This document shows, in pieces, positions 23,938-33,760 of a stretch of 64,000 nt of DNA; the first letter of the stretch is position 1; every line of letters begins with the position of its first letter. The translations under genes and the position numbers were made by a program. The notes under the pieces were generated by a model that made no database searches, had not been told where the DNA came from, and saw only the letters and a list, made by a program, of their open reading frames with translations. The DNA is from Phylloscopus collybita (lineage: Eukaryota > Chordata > Aves > Passeriformes > Phylloscopidae). The stretch spans positions 14,804,501-14,868,500 of the forward strand of contig JAJNNQ010000019.1 of assembly GCA_027886175.1 (NCBI GenBank). Direction: 5' to 3'.

Positions 23938-24500
23938 CGGCACCGAGACCGGCACCGGCACCGAGACCGGCACCGGCACCGAGACCGGCATCGGCACCGG
24001 GACCACCCCAGCACCGCACTGGCACCGGGACCGGCATCGAGACCGGCATCGCCACCGAGACCGGCATCGCCACCGAGACCGGCATCGGCACCGAGACCGG
24101 CATCGGCACCGAGACCGGCATCGGCATCGGCATCGGCACCGGGACCGGCATCGGCACCGGGACTGGTGCGGCCTCCGGTCCGCAGGACCGCCCCGCCACC
24201 GGCACCGAGACCGGCAACGCCTCCGACCCGCGGGACCACCCCGAGACTGGGACCGAGACCGAGACCGGCACCGATACCGATACCGGGCCAAGGACCGAGA
24301 CCGTCCCGGCACAGGGACCGGGGTCGCCTCCGGCCCGCGGGACCGCCCCAACACCAGCACAGGGAGCGGTACCGATCCGGAATCGGGACTGGGACCGCCC
24401 CGGCATCGACACCAGGATCACCTCGGCACTGACACCGACACCGGGACCCCCTGCGGCCCGCGAGACCGTCCCGGCACCGGCACCGGCACCCAGCACCGGG
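23938..24500. repeat. GC-rich minisatellite, hexamer variants in 18-bp blocks
   Basis: Built from ACCGGC, ACCGAG and ATCGGC type hexamers, most regular at 23940-24165, where an 18-bp block 'accgagaccggcatcggc' repeats many times. A second motif resembling 'gcctccggcccgcggg' followed by 'accgcccc' recurs at about 23899, 24171, 24218, 24326 and 24453 and separates hexamer blocks. Because 6 and 18 are multiples of three, several frames stay open (T-G-E and H-R-D types on plus, R-C-R-S and G-A-D types on minus). These are not credible proteins. It lies 170 bp upstream of the UBTD2 ATG. Confidence 0.93.
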
Positions 24501-24679
24501 ACTGCCCCGACAGCGCCCCTGGGCGCACCCCGGCACCGGCTCCGGGATGCGGGGCCACCCCGCGCCCCAGCCCGGGAGGGTCCCCGCGGCCCTGGGCTGT
24601 TCCTTCTCTGCTCACTGCGGCTCCTCCGTGCTCTGCCCCATCCCCGAAGTGCCCAAGGATGGAGCTCTGAGCATCCCGG

Positions 24680-24760
24680 CCTAGTGAAAGGTGTCCCTGC
24701 CCATGGAACGGGAGGATCCATAAAGTCCCTCCCAACCCAAACCGTTCTGTGGTTCCATGA
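24680..24760 (+). mobile_element. CR1 LINE terminal fragment
   Basis: Only the last 80 bp of CR1 remain: 'aaggtgtccctgcccatgga', 'aagtccctcccaacccaaac' and 'cgttctgtggttccatga'. It sits at the boundary between the UBTD2 CpG island and intergenic DNA. Confidence 0.93.
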
Positions 24761-25710
24761 TTTTTTTTTTCTCTGCAGACGAAAAGCCACACTCAGATAA
24801 ATCCCTGCCCCACTACCCAGCCACCCACCCCTGTGTTATCAGGCTGCCAGTTTCAAATACAAACTAAGCAAACTCGGTGCTTTTTGGTCAATCTGACCAA
24901 GCAGGCTTCAGTTCTCTGAGAAGAAAAGTTCGACTTTTGTGCTCTTAATGCCCAACTGGGTTATCTCATTTCAGCAGCAATCCCGCCCTGGGATCAGGGA
25001 GTTACAGTTCCTGCACTATCAGATGCACTGGAGCGCCTTGGAATAATCAGCAAGAAGTCAGAACACTGAAAAATGGGAGCAGACAGTGCAAAAAATAAAG
25101 CCTGGTAACAGACTGTGCTCTGGGTTCCCCACACGCTCTGCTATACATGGCAGCTTCATGTTCTTGTACACAGAGCAGCACAAAACAAAACTCAAGCTGA
25201 GCATATTTTTTCCTCCATAAAGATGACATTGCAAATGTGTTTTTTGGAATTAAAATAGCAGAGCTGTTTGTAGAGTTTCTAGCCACCACAGTGAAAAGAA
25301 CTGATGGACAAAGGCGTTTTTCTGCCATTAATTTCCCTACATAATCTTGGTACCAAAAGCCCGGCCAGCCTTTGGGAAGGCTCTTGTGTTGATAATTAAA
25401 ATCCCAAACGTATGAGATAAGCTGAGTGCCAAATGCCGAGCACTTTGTCATCTGAGAACAAAAAGGCACAGAGCTCATCTGCTTTATTGGGTCCAAATGG
25501 GAAGGTCAGGCCTGGTAAGAAAGCCTAAAGAACAATTATTAGAGTCTGAGCACATGCCCACTAATTACAACAAAAGCAGAGATTCCGTGTCCGTGCAGGC
25601 ATTTAAACCAGATCAAGGAACCACACAGAGCTCAGTTGTTTTCTTTTCAGATTTTATCTGAGGGCCACGTGGGAGTTTGCCCATATAGACACTGTATAAT
25701 CAAAGATACT
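24761..25710. other. Unique intergenic DNA upstream of UBTD2
   Basis: No exon, repeat family or RNA gene is recognised. A minus-strand frame at 25047-25496 is open for 149 codons but begins at TTG and has no known motif. It is regarded as chance. Confidence 0.6.
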
Positions 25711-25870
25711 GTAGAATGACAAAATCAGGTTGGAGAAGAGCTCCAAGACCATGGAGTGCCACCTGTGCCTGATGCCCACCTTGTCCCCAGAGCACTGAGT
25801 GCCACCTCCAAGTGACACCTCCAGGGATGGGGACTCCAAACCTCCCTGAGCATCCCATCCCAGTGCCTGA
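25711..25870 (-). mobile_element. CR1 LINE short 3' fragment
   Basis: 'tagaatgacaaaatcaggtt' then 'gagtgccacctccaagtgac' and 'acctccagggatggggactc' is the complement of the same CR1 subfamily as at 3609 and 31949. A small internal deletion sits near 25805. Confidence 0.88.
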
Positions 25871-26768
25871 GCTATGTCAGGCTGGGGGGAGGGATTGAAT
25901 ATTATTTGTTCAAAACTGTAAGAAACTTGGAAGACAGTTGCAAATTTTCCTAGAAGCAGGTGTCGATGTGAGTGCTTCATCATCAGAGTACACAACTCTG
26001 CAGGGAAATCAGGGATTGTGGGGAGGCACTTGTGGGATTCACACTGGGAGGGCTTCTCCCTCTGGGTATCTGCTGCCCAGTGAGATCCCAAAATTGGTGG
26101 AAATCCAACGTGGCTCTGCTCCATAACAGGGTGGCTGCAGGACTGTGGGCTGGCGTGGGAAAGTCTCTCCCCACCAGCCAGCATGTGGGGCGAAGCGAAT
26201 ATTTACAGCCTTACCCCACGGATCAGGATGTACTTGCAATGTTCTAATAAAGTGCTGAAGAAAAAAACAAGCCTTTTTCTAAATGGATTGTTTATTTTGA
26301 AGGTTATTCCTCCTCAAAATAAGTTTCCCTGAGAGTTTCTGCACCTCAATCTCAGCTCTGCTCCAACACTCCACTGTGGCCTTGGCCAAGTCAGTAACCT
26401 TGGCTGCTGTGTTCCTATCAGTAGATAGATCAGTGTTTGTCTGCACATCTCTTGGGGGTATGGCCAGGATTAATTCATTCTTGCACTTCATGACTTGCTA
26501 ACTGCCTGCAATGCCTGGCATGTGAAACACTGAACATCAAAAGTGACTTTTCACAATTAAAGGGTGTCATGGATTGACTGGTCCACAGAGACACCACTGC
26601 CCTACATGGTTTGGATTGTTTGGGGGTCACAAACCCTACAGTGCCAGCAGCTGGAGGGTTTTCTTGTGGCACAAATCCTGCTGGGCTGTGTTGTCCTGGC
26701 AGCACCCGAGGGATGGGGTTGGTGGTGTGTGAAAGTCCCTGAGGAGATCCCCATGTGCACTGTGTGAC

Positions 26769-27205
26769 TCCAGAGGAGGCAGCAGGATGAGCAGAGGGAT
26801 GGAGCAGCTCTGCTGGGAGGAAAGGCTGGGAGGGCTGGGGTTGTTCACCTGGAGAGGAGAAGCTTTGGGCTGAGCTCAGTGTGGTGTTGCAGGGCCTGAA
26901 GGGGCTGCAGGGAAGATGGAGAGAGAGGATTTCCAAGGGATGGAGTGACAGGACACAGGGAATGGCCTCAAACTGATCCAGAGTGGGGTTAGATGGGATA
27001 TTGGGAAGAAATTTTTCCCTGTGGGGGTGGTGAGGCCCTGGCTCAGAGAAGCTGTGGCTGCCCCTGGATCTCTGGAAGTGTCCAAGGCCAGGTTGGACAG
27101 GGCTTGGAACCACCTGGGACAGTGGAAGGCGTCCCTGCCCACAGCAAAGGGATTGGAACTGGATGACCTTTACAGTCCCATCCAAGCCAAGTCATGCTCT
27201 GATTG
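26769..27205 (+). mobile_element. CR1 LINE 3' fragment, about 435 bp
   Basis: Plus-strand blocks in CR1 order: 'gggttgttcacctggagagg', 'ggctgcagggaagatggaga', 'ggagtgacaggacacaggga', 'gggaagaaatttttccctgt', 'gctgtggctgcccctggatc' and 'tttacagtcccatccaagcc'. The 236-codon minus frame over 26475-27185 is a translation of this element's complement and is not a gene. The 3' terminus is diverged and is followed at once by a 10-bp tandem array. The preceding 25871-26768 shows only unique sequence. Confidence 0.93.
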
Positions 27206-27215
27206 TCAGGTTATT

Positions 27216-27267
27216 TCCTATTTAACCCTATACAACCCTATATAACCCTATATAACCCTATATAACC
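27216..27267. repeat. 10-bp tandem array (TATAACCCTA)n
   Basis: About five copies of 'tataaccctat' type decamers, where the terminal microsatellite of the neighbouring CR1 would be expected. It contains the telomere-like hexamer core 'aaccct' but the period is 10, not 6. Confidence 0.9.
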
Positions 27268-28453
27268 AAATATTTCCTGCAGTTTGCCCGTTTTTCTCTC
27301 CAGCTGGGCTCTCGCTGCTTGCTCGCAGTCAGTGGTGGTGGGCTTTGCCATCACATGATGATCCAGAGTGATAAATCCCTGTTCTCTGATGATTCAGCTC
27401 TGTGTGGGAACAAGGATGAGATGCTGACAAATTGCATCAGCACTGAAACTTCTCTCTCAGGCATCCACGTTTTGATTTTTAGCAGTGCTGCCCAGGACAG
27501 GGCTATCAAAGTCTTCACTTTGTAAGGGAAAGTCTTCCCAGATTTCTGCCATCCTGCTTTTGACAGATGGGAAAGGGAGACACAACTGATGAGGTTATCA
27601 ATGCACAGGAAGCAGGAGCAGGAGAGAACCGTGGGGTCCTGCTCATTTTCCTCCTCAGAGAGTCTGAAGAGATTCAGCACGTTGCTATTTTCAGATTTAC
27701 TTCCCCATGGCTCTTCCTGAAAGCTGCTGAGGCTGTAGCCTCATTTTCACAGGCTGGAGCTTTCCCTGCACAGCACTTCTGTTTAGATGTGGTTTTTAGG
27801 AATGCTGGCTCCCATCCTGAACTTTCCACCAGCAACTTTTAGGCTGACTGCAGTCCCATATAACCCATCCCTTCCCAAAGTGACTGGCAGCACCCTGAGG
27901 CAGCAGAGCTGTGGCAAAATTATGTGAAACCAGGCAGGGTTTGTTTTCCTGGAATGACCAAGGGAGATAAAAATGCACAGAGGAATTCCTGTGGCTGAGG
28001 AGCCCCACCAGACACCAAGACACCCCGAGCTGGCCAGGAATGAACAGAGTGAGGGCTGTGTGTGTCCTCCAGCACCTCTCCAGGAGCACAAACCCCACTC
28101 CTAAAGCCTTGGCACACACCTCTGCTGCAGGAAATGCCAGGATGGGAGGTTGGAGCTGCTGAGGGAATTTCCATCCTTGGATTAGGGCTGTGAACAGCAG
28201 TGTTGTGTTTCTCTCCTGATCTCTGCAAAGCCCCACACCTACTCCTGGGGTCTGCTTAGGCTTCTTTATCTTTGTTAATAACAGAAGGGAAAGTCATGAC
28301 TCCACCTGCTTTCAGTGTTTCTGCAAAGCTCTGAAGTTTTGATTTCAATTGCTGGAGAACAGGGGTCACTGAGAAGGCCAGAAATCACTTTTTGATGTGC
28401 AACATCAGCAGTGATGGTAGGAATCTCAGGAAGTGCTGGGCTTCACTGCAAGA
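27268..28453. other. Unique intergenic DNA
   Basis: Average-composition sequence without recognisable exons or repeats. Short frames on both strands lack family motifs. Confidence 0.55.
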
Positions 28454-28577
28454 GGCAAGCTGGATGGGGCTTGGAGCAACCTGGGATAGTGGAAGGTGTC
28501 CCTGCCCATGGCAGGGGTGGAATGACACGATCTTTAAGGTCCCTTCCAACCCAAACCATTCCATGATTCTATCATTT
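28454..28577 (+). mobile_element. CR1 LINE terminal fragment
   Basis: 'gctggatggggcttggagca', 'ggtgtccctgcccatggcag', 'aaggtcccttccaacccaaa' and 'ccattccatgattctatca': a clean CR1 3' end with the 8-bp terminal repeat, about 124 bp. It is close to consensus, so comparatively young. An A/T-rich run follows at 28624-28643. Confidence 0.95.
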
Positions 28578-29205
28578 ATTGCTTTGTCACATCAGGCAGG
28601 TTTTGCTAATCAAAATATACATTAAAAAAAAAATAAATAAAAAGAACCTTGACTGCTAAAGCAACAAAAGTGAAACACTGCTTCCCTCCTGTGGTGACCT
28701 CCCTGATTGCACAGCGAGACGCTGCGATAATGACACTTTTAGCGCTATTTTGTCAAAACTATTATCATTATTCGCATGCACTTGCAGCCAGGCAGCTGCT
28801 CACACCCCGCTGTCATTGTCACTGCCCAAAGCAGAGCACCGAGCCCAGCTCTGGCTGCTCAGCCAGGCTGGAAGCCCTGAGAACCTTATCTCCTCCCAAG
28901 CTGCTCTTTGTGGCCAAGTTCTCCTCTTTCAGGTGCCTTGGAGTGGATTCTCTGCCTGGCCGGGTGCAGGAGTGTTCTGTGTCACTAAATAATGAAGTAG
29001 CAGCGGGACAATGGGGGCACACGAGGGTGGAACATTCCCAGGGCAGCAGGAGCTGCTTTGGAGCTGGGTCACTGAGCTCACACAGCACACTTGGGCTGTG
29101 GTGATGCCATTTCTGCATTTCCTGCTATTATTGTATTTGTTCTGTGCTGTATAAATATTTTATTAATAGCTGGGGGCTCATTCAGGAGGTCACATCGCCA
29201 CCTGA

Positions 29206-29321
29206 GGTGTCCAAGGCCAGGTTGGATGAAGCTCTGAGCAAGCTGGGATGGTGGAAGGGGGTTGGAATTGGCTGATCTTTAAGGTCCCTTCCAACCCAAA
29301 CCATTCTCTGATTCCGTGATG
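29206..29321 (+). mobile_element. CR1 LINE terminal fragment
   Basis: 'gaggtgtccaaggccaggtt' through 'aaggtcccttccaacccaaa' to 'ccattctctgattccgtgat'. About 115 bp, same orientation and length class as the copy at 28454. The intervening 28578-29205 is unique sequence. Confidence 0.95.
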
Positions 29322-29535
29322 CTGAAGTTTGGATTTGGACTGTGGTTTGCTGTAGAAAAGGAACATAGCAGGGACATCATAAAAATACCTGTGGTCATGA
29401 AAAAGTGAGAAGAAATAAGGCAAGAGATTTGGAATTCCTTTTATTCCCCTTATGAGGGGATGCACAATCAGTAGTGACAGGGTAAGTCAGGGATGATTAA
29501 AGGAGAATATTTTTCATCCTCTTGAGACAATCAAC

Positions 29536-29788
29536 AGCAGGAGCAGAGGGAACGGCCTCAGGCTGGGCCAGGGGAGGCTCAGCTTGGACAGCAGCAGGAA
29601 TTTCCCCATGGAAAGGGTGCTCAGGCCTTGGAAGTGCCCAGGGAGGTTTGGAGTGTCCATCCCTGGAGGTGTCCCAGGAAGGGCTGGAGGTGGCACTCAG
29701 TGCTCTGGGCTGGGGACAAGGTGGGATCAGGTTGGACTCCATGGCCTGGGAGGGGCTTTTCCAACCTGAAAAATTCTGGGATTCTCAG
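29536..29788 (+). mobile_element. CR1 LINE 3' fragment, subfamily with 'ccatggaaagggtgctcagg'
   Basis: 'cggcctcaggctgggccagg', 'ccatggaaagggtgctcagg', 'cccagggaggtttggagtgt' and 'gggcttttccaacctgaaaa' to 'attctgggattctc'. About 250 bp. It is nearly identical in structure to the copies at 31949 (opposite strand) and 53926, which together define one local subfamily. Confidence 0.95.
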
Positions 29789-30387
29789 CAGAGAGTGGAA
29801 GAAATGTGCAACACCCGAGCCACACTTCTATTTCGGCTTTGAGCTCATGAATACCAAAAATTTCTTTGGGAGAGAAGTTTGTGAGTTGCCTTGTTCCTGG
29901 ATTTTTAGCTCAGCTTCCCAAAAGCGAAGCGTTTGAAATCAAAGAGCTATTCCTAGACAGAATATACAGACAGCCTTCTCACTCAGGACTGGAAATTGGG
30001 TTCATTTGAGGAGAAATCAGCCAGGTTTTGGCGGGAGGAGAGGGAAGGGTGGAAAAAGAAACATTCTCCCTCCTGTCATAATGCTTTTGATAAAATTAAA
30101 GCTGCAGCAGATGGTGATGGTACAGGCTAATGTTCCCATATGGCAGGATCAATCAGGCAGGGAATATGCTGCTTTAAGAGACGTGTGAAACTGATAGATG
30201 TTAATATTCCAAATATTTTAGCTTTGGATCTCGAGCTTTCTCCCAGGCTGTGCAGCTGGAAGAAGATTCTCGTGCTCAGGAAGGGTTTGCCTGGACTGCA
30301 GTTGTACTTTGGTGGGATGTTCATTCCTTCTCTCTGTCCTCAGCTGGCTGAGCTCCTGCTTGGTGCAGAGGGCAGGGGCTCAGTCAG

Positions 30388-30688
30388 AAGGGAAATGGAG
30401 ATGGGAAAAGGAGCAGGAAGGGAAATGGAGACAGGGAAAGGAGCAGGAATAGAAATGGAAACAGGGAAAGGAGCAGAAAAGGAAATGGAGATGGGAAAAG
30501 GAGCAGGAAGGGAAATGGAGACAGGGAAAGGAACAGGAATAGAAATGGAAACAGGGAAATGAGCAGGAAGGGAAATTGAGACAGGGAAAAGGAGCAGGAA
30601 GGGAAATGGAGACAGGGAAAGGAGCAGGTACAGAAATGGAGACAGGGAGAGGAGCAGGAACAGAAATGGAGACAGGGAGAGGAGCAAG
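30388..30688. repeat. 30-bp polypurine minisatellite, 10 units
   Basis: Ten units of about 'gggaaatggagacaggg' plus 'aaaggagcaggaa', 30 bp each except the seventh (31 bp). Units 1-3 and 4-6 carry the same three variants in the same order (gatggg; gacagg; tagaaatggaaacagg), giving a 90-bp higher-order period. The plus strand is almost pure purine. Because 30 is divisible by three it reads as a 10-residue peptide repeat (GREMETGKGA) on plus until the 31-bp unit shifts the frame. Confidence 0.96.
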
Positions 30689-31948
30689 GTCTCACTGCAC
30701 AGACAGGGCAGGGCCACTGTCACTGCCAGGTGCTCCCTGTTCCAGGGTTTTGTGGGATACCCAGAGCAGACACACTTTCAGGGATCAGGACCTGCCACAT
30801 TGTCCCTGCAGCAGTTCCTTTCCACCTAGAGAAAACCAGGAACTCTTCCCAGCTCGGTTCCCAATCCTGACGGGCAGTGTTCAGAGCTGGATGATTCACT
30901 TTTACAGGACTGAGCTTTGCACAGAAATGGGGAAAACACCCCCAAATCCCAGCCTGAACAACCCCCAGCATGGCAGGACACATTCACACCGAACTGTTGG
31001 ATGATTTCACCTGGCTGTGCATCCAAATCTTATCTCTTCTTATCACTTTTGTCCCTAAGGAACTTATTTCACAAGTGCTGTGCCTCTCCTGAGCGGTGGA
31101 ATTGCATCAGGGATGTTAAACTTGGATCAAAACCTGTTTGGAACTTTGGATGATGACATTAAACATCAAAACCAGTAATGACAAGGAGAGATCCTGGCTG
31201 TGGCCACTGCTGTTGTCCCTCATGTGGGGCATGGGGAATAGGATCCCATTGTTGTATTCCCAATAAACAAAGAGGCAGATTCTCCTCGTGCCTGATTAGA
31301 TGGCCTTTGTGTGAGTGGAGGAAAATAAAGTCTGTGTGAGCCCGAGCAGGGTGTGAAGGACCCTCCTGGGCCAGCCCTGCCGGGGACGTGACCTCCAGGG
31401 CGTGTGAGGAGGACAAAGAGCCAAGTCTGAGAATCCATGGCCTCAGAGGGCTAAATATCACTTTAATTTCAATTCCCAGCAATTTCAGCTGAAGGGATGC
31501 AGGGACTTGAGTATCTCTGCAGGGTTGGGAGCCTCAAAGGGAGATAGTTCAGAAGTGGTGCTGAGGAGGGATCTCCAGTATTCCTACCAGAAGATTCCCT
31601 GTTGTACTGTGGTTAACAAGGAAGCCTGGACTGGGGACAGCTCCCATCCCAGCTGCAATGTGCTGACCAGAGAAACCCATGATAGGAAACACCTGAAGAG
31701 ATGGGAAAATGGTTTAAATATTGGCATTTGTAAGATGAGAGCATCTATTCCTGCCTGTGGAAAAAGTAAAAACCTTTTAAATCAGTCATTTAAATCAGCT
31801 TTAGGCCTCTTGCTGCTGGCTCTAAAACACCCCATTTTTGGGGAATGGGAGTTGTGAGGGACCATTTCTGAGGTGTCCTTTGTCATTTGGTGTCACCAGT
31901 GTTCAGTGCCAGGCCCAGGGCCTGGCTGGCTGAGCACAGCAAGCTCTG
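30689..31948. other. Unique intergenic DNA
   Basis: No recognisable gene or repeat between the 30-bp minisatellite and the CR1 at 31949; likewise 29789-30387 before the array. Confidence 0.55.
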
Positions 31949-32466
31949 TCACAGAATCCCAGGATCACTGAGGGTGGAAAATCCCTCCCAGGTCACGGAG
32001 TCCAACCTGATCCCCACCTTGTCCCCAGCCCAGAGCTCTGAGTGCCACCTCCAGCCCTTCCTGGGACACCTCCAGGGCTGGGCACTCCAAACCTCCCTGG
32101 GCACTTCCAAGGCCTGAGCACCCTTTCCATGGGGAAATTCCTGCTGCTGCCCAAGCTGAGCCTCCCCTGGCCCAGCCTGAGGCCGTTCCCTCTGCTCCTG
32201 TCCCTGTTCCCTGGGAGCAGAGCCCGACACCCCCGGCTGTCCCCTCCTGGCAGGGAGCTGTGCAGAGCCACAAGGTCCCCCCTGATCCCCCTTTTCTCCA
32301 GGCTGAGCCCCTTCCCCAGCTCCCTCAGCCCCTCCTGGGGCTCCAGCCCCTTCCCAGCTCCATTCCCTTCCCTGGACATGCTCCAGCCCCTCCGTGTCCA
32401 TCTTGCACTGAGGGCCCAGAACTGGACACAGCACTCAAGGTGTGACCTCACCACTCCAGCTCTCCC
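31949..32466 (-). mobile_element. CR1 LINE 3' fragment, about 515 bp (longest here)
   Basis: Starts with the canonical complement 'tcacagaatcccaggatcac', then 'ccttgtccccagcccagagc', 'ttccatggggaaattcctgc', 'tctccaggctgagccccttc' and 'gaactggacacagcactcaa'. The last block is the complement of CR1 coding sequence upstream of the 3' UTR. It is the best preserved member of the subfamily shared with 29536 and 53926. Several open frames over it are CR1 translations with no intact ORF2. Confidence 0.96.
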
Positions 32467-32589
32467 CTAAAACATCAATTTTTAATACATAAATCTTGGA
32501 AAAATACATGTTTTTTGTCAAAAATAATAATAAAAAAAACAAACTTCCTCAGAACTCCCACTGTCTGTCAATGTCAAAAGTATTTGCAC

Positions 32590-33050
32590 ACATTGTAATC
32601 AGAAATTACAATATATAAATATATAATTTATATAATATACATTCTATTGTTATATATATATAAATATAATATAGATACTATATTTTAATGTATAAATATA
32701 TAATAAATATAAATGTATAAATTCTTCTGTGCTCAGGCGGAAGAGATTAATTTGTGTTCTTATATCTTCTTATATAGATCTAAATCAATATTCTTATATA
32801 GATGAATATAATATCGATATTATATTTTCAATATGTAAATATATAATAAATACAAATTTATAAATTCTCCTGAGCTCAGGCAGAAGAGATTAATTTGTGT
32901 TCTTGTATCTTCTTATATAGATCTAAATCTATATTCTTATGTAGATAAATACAATGTATCTATTATATTTTTTTAATATATAAATATATAATAAATGTAA
33001 ATACAAATTCTCCTGAGCTCAGGCAGAAGAGATGAAGTAATTTGTGTCCC
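32590..33050. repeat. AT-rich tandem repeat, 143-bp unit, about three copies
   Basis: The landmark 'gctcaggc-gaagagat' recurs at 32731, 32874 and 33017, spaced exactly 143 bp twice. Between landmarks lies AT-rich text such as 'cttatatagatctaaatc' and 'taaatatataataaat'. The left part (32590-32700) is degenerate TATATAA sequence that may be the oldest unit or a microsatellite seed. The third copy is truncated after the landmark. Confidence 0.93.
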
Positions 33051-33760
33051 CATCCTTCCAGAGAGGCTTTGTTCATTATCTCTCATTTTGCAGCCGTACA
33101 TTTGATTTTTCCTGCCTGAGCCTGGGATTCTGCGTTTGTCCTCGGCGAGTTTCAGCCCACAGATCTCATCCCATTATCCAGACCAATCTGAATTCAGGAG
33201 CTGCTCTCGGTGTTGTTACAACACCTCCCAGCTCATAAAGCTGCATTATCTCTGCTATCAGACAAATCAGTTATTAATGGCCCTGAGCAGGAGGAGCAGC
33301 TCTGGCCCCACCTGAATCGGGGGCTGCATTTTCTCCTGCTGAGGCACTGGAATTACAGAGCTTTGTGCTCCTGCTTTGCTCCCCTGGCCCTGATTTGCTC
33401 ATGAGGCTGCCATGCAACCCTGAGAACAGAGATTTTTACAGCCAGGGTATCTCACATCTGCTTCTTCCCTATCCATCAGGCTTTTACTCTGCCAGGGGAG
33501 GAAATTAGATTGATTTGGTGTGATTTGCTCCTGAGAAATCCATGCTGGCTTTTCCCCTGTGATTTTATTATCTTCTAGGTGTTTCTATTGATAATTTCAC
33601 CATTTGTCCCAGGATCTTTCCAAGAAATGGAGTTGGGCAGGCTGAGGGATTGCTCCTGGGGCTTCTTTTTCTCCTTTTTCAAAGCCAGGGCACTGTTTAT
33701 TCCTCCTGCCACCACCTCCTCAGAGATCCTCCCTAGTGCCTGAGAATTTCCCTTGGATGG
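33050..33760 (-). mobile_element. Decayed CR1-clade LINE reverse transcriptase fragment
   Basis: On the reverse strand 33508-33550 reads SQHGFLRSKSHQIN, like the conserved CR1/L3 RT stretch SQHGFTKGKS. Upstream of it 33600-33650 gives LGKILGQM, like the PGKIMEQ block. Downstream at about 33214-33238 it gives ELGGVV, like the sequence following the FADD catalytic box (KLGGV). The order and roughly 310-bp distance fit one collinear RT. FADD itself and long frames are lost, so this is an old fossil, much more diverged than the CR1 tails around it. Confidence 0.75.

Larger units (their letters stand above)
22990..24680 (-). promoter_or_regulatory. UBTD2: CpG island and probable UBTD2 promoter/5' UTR
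   Basis: CpG-dense GC-rich sequence covers about 1.7 kb around UBTD2 exon 1, in sharp contrast to flanks on both sides. It includes several GC-box-like 'ccgcccc' sites and no TATA box near the start codon, as expected for a broadly expressed gene. The part at 23240-23699 is the 5' end of intron 1. The part above 23769 is 5' UTR and promoter. The transcription start cannot be placed from sequence. The island edge at about 24680 coincides with a CR1 fragment. Confidence 0.88.

Noticed and set aside
23244..24790. Several frames over 300 codons on both strands with R/C/S, G/A/D or T/G/E repeats
   Set aside because: They are translations of a GC minisatellite whose 6- and 18-bp periods preserve frame. 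They overlap on all strands and have no domain; only the 70-bp UBTD2 exon within one of them is real.
26475..27185. 236-codon minus-strand frame
   Set aside because: It is the complement of a plus-oriented CR1 3' region; the same peptide-like strings recur over other CR1 copies in the window.
27216..27267. Interstitial telomeric repeat
   Set aside because: Period is 10 bp (TATAACCCTA), not the 6-bp vertebrate TTAGGG/CCCTAA repeat.
30140..31004. Peptide repeat GREMETGKGA as a possible repetitive protein
   Set aside because: Frame is broken by the 31-bp seventh unit and flanks are not coding-like; best explained as a minisatellite.
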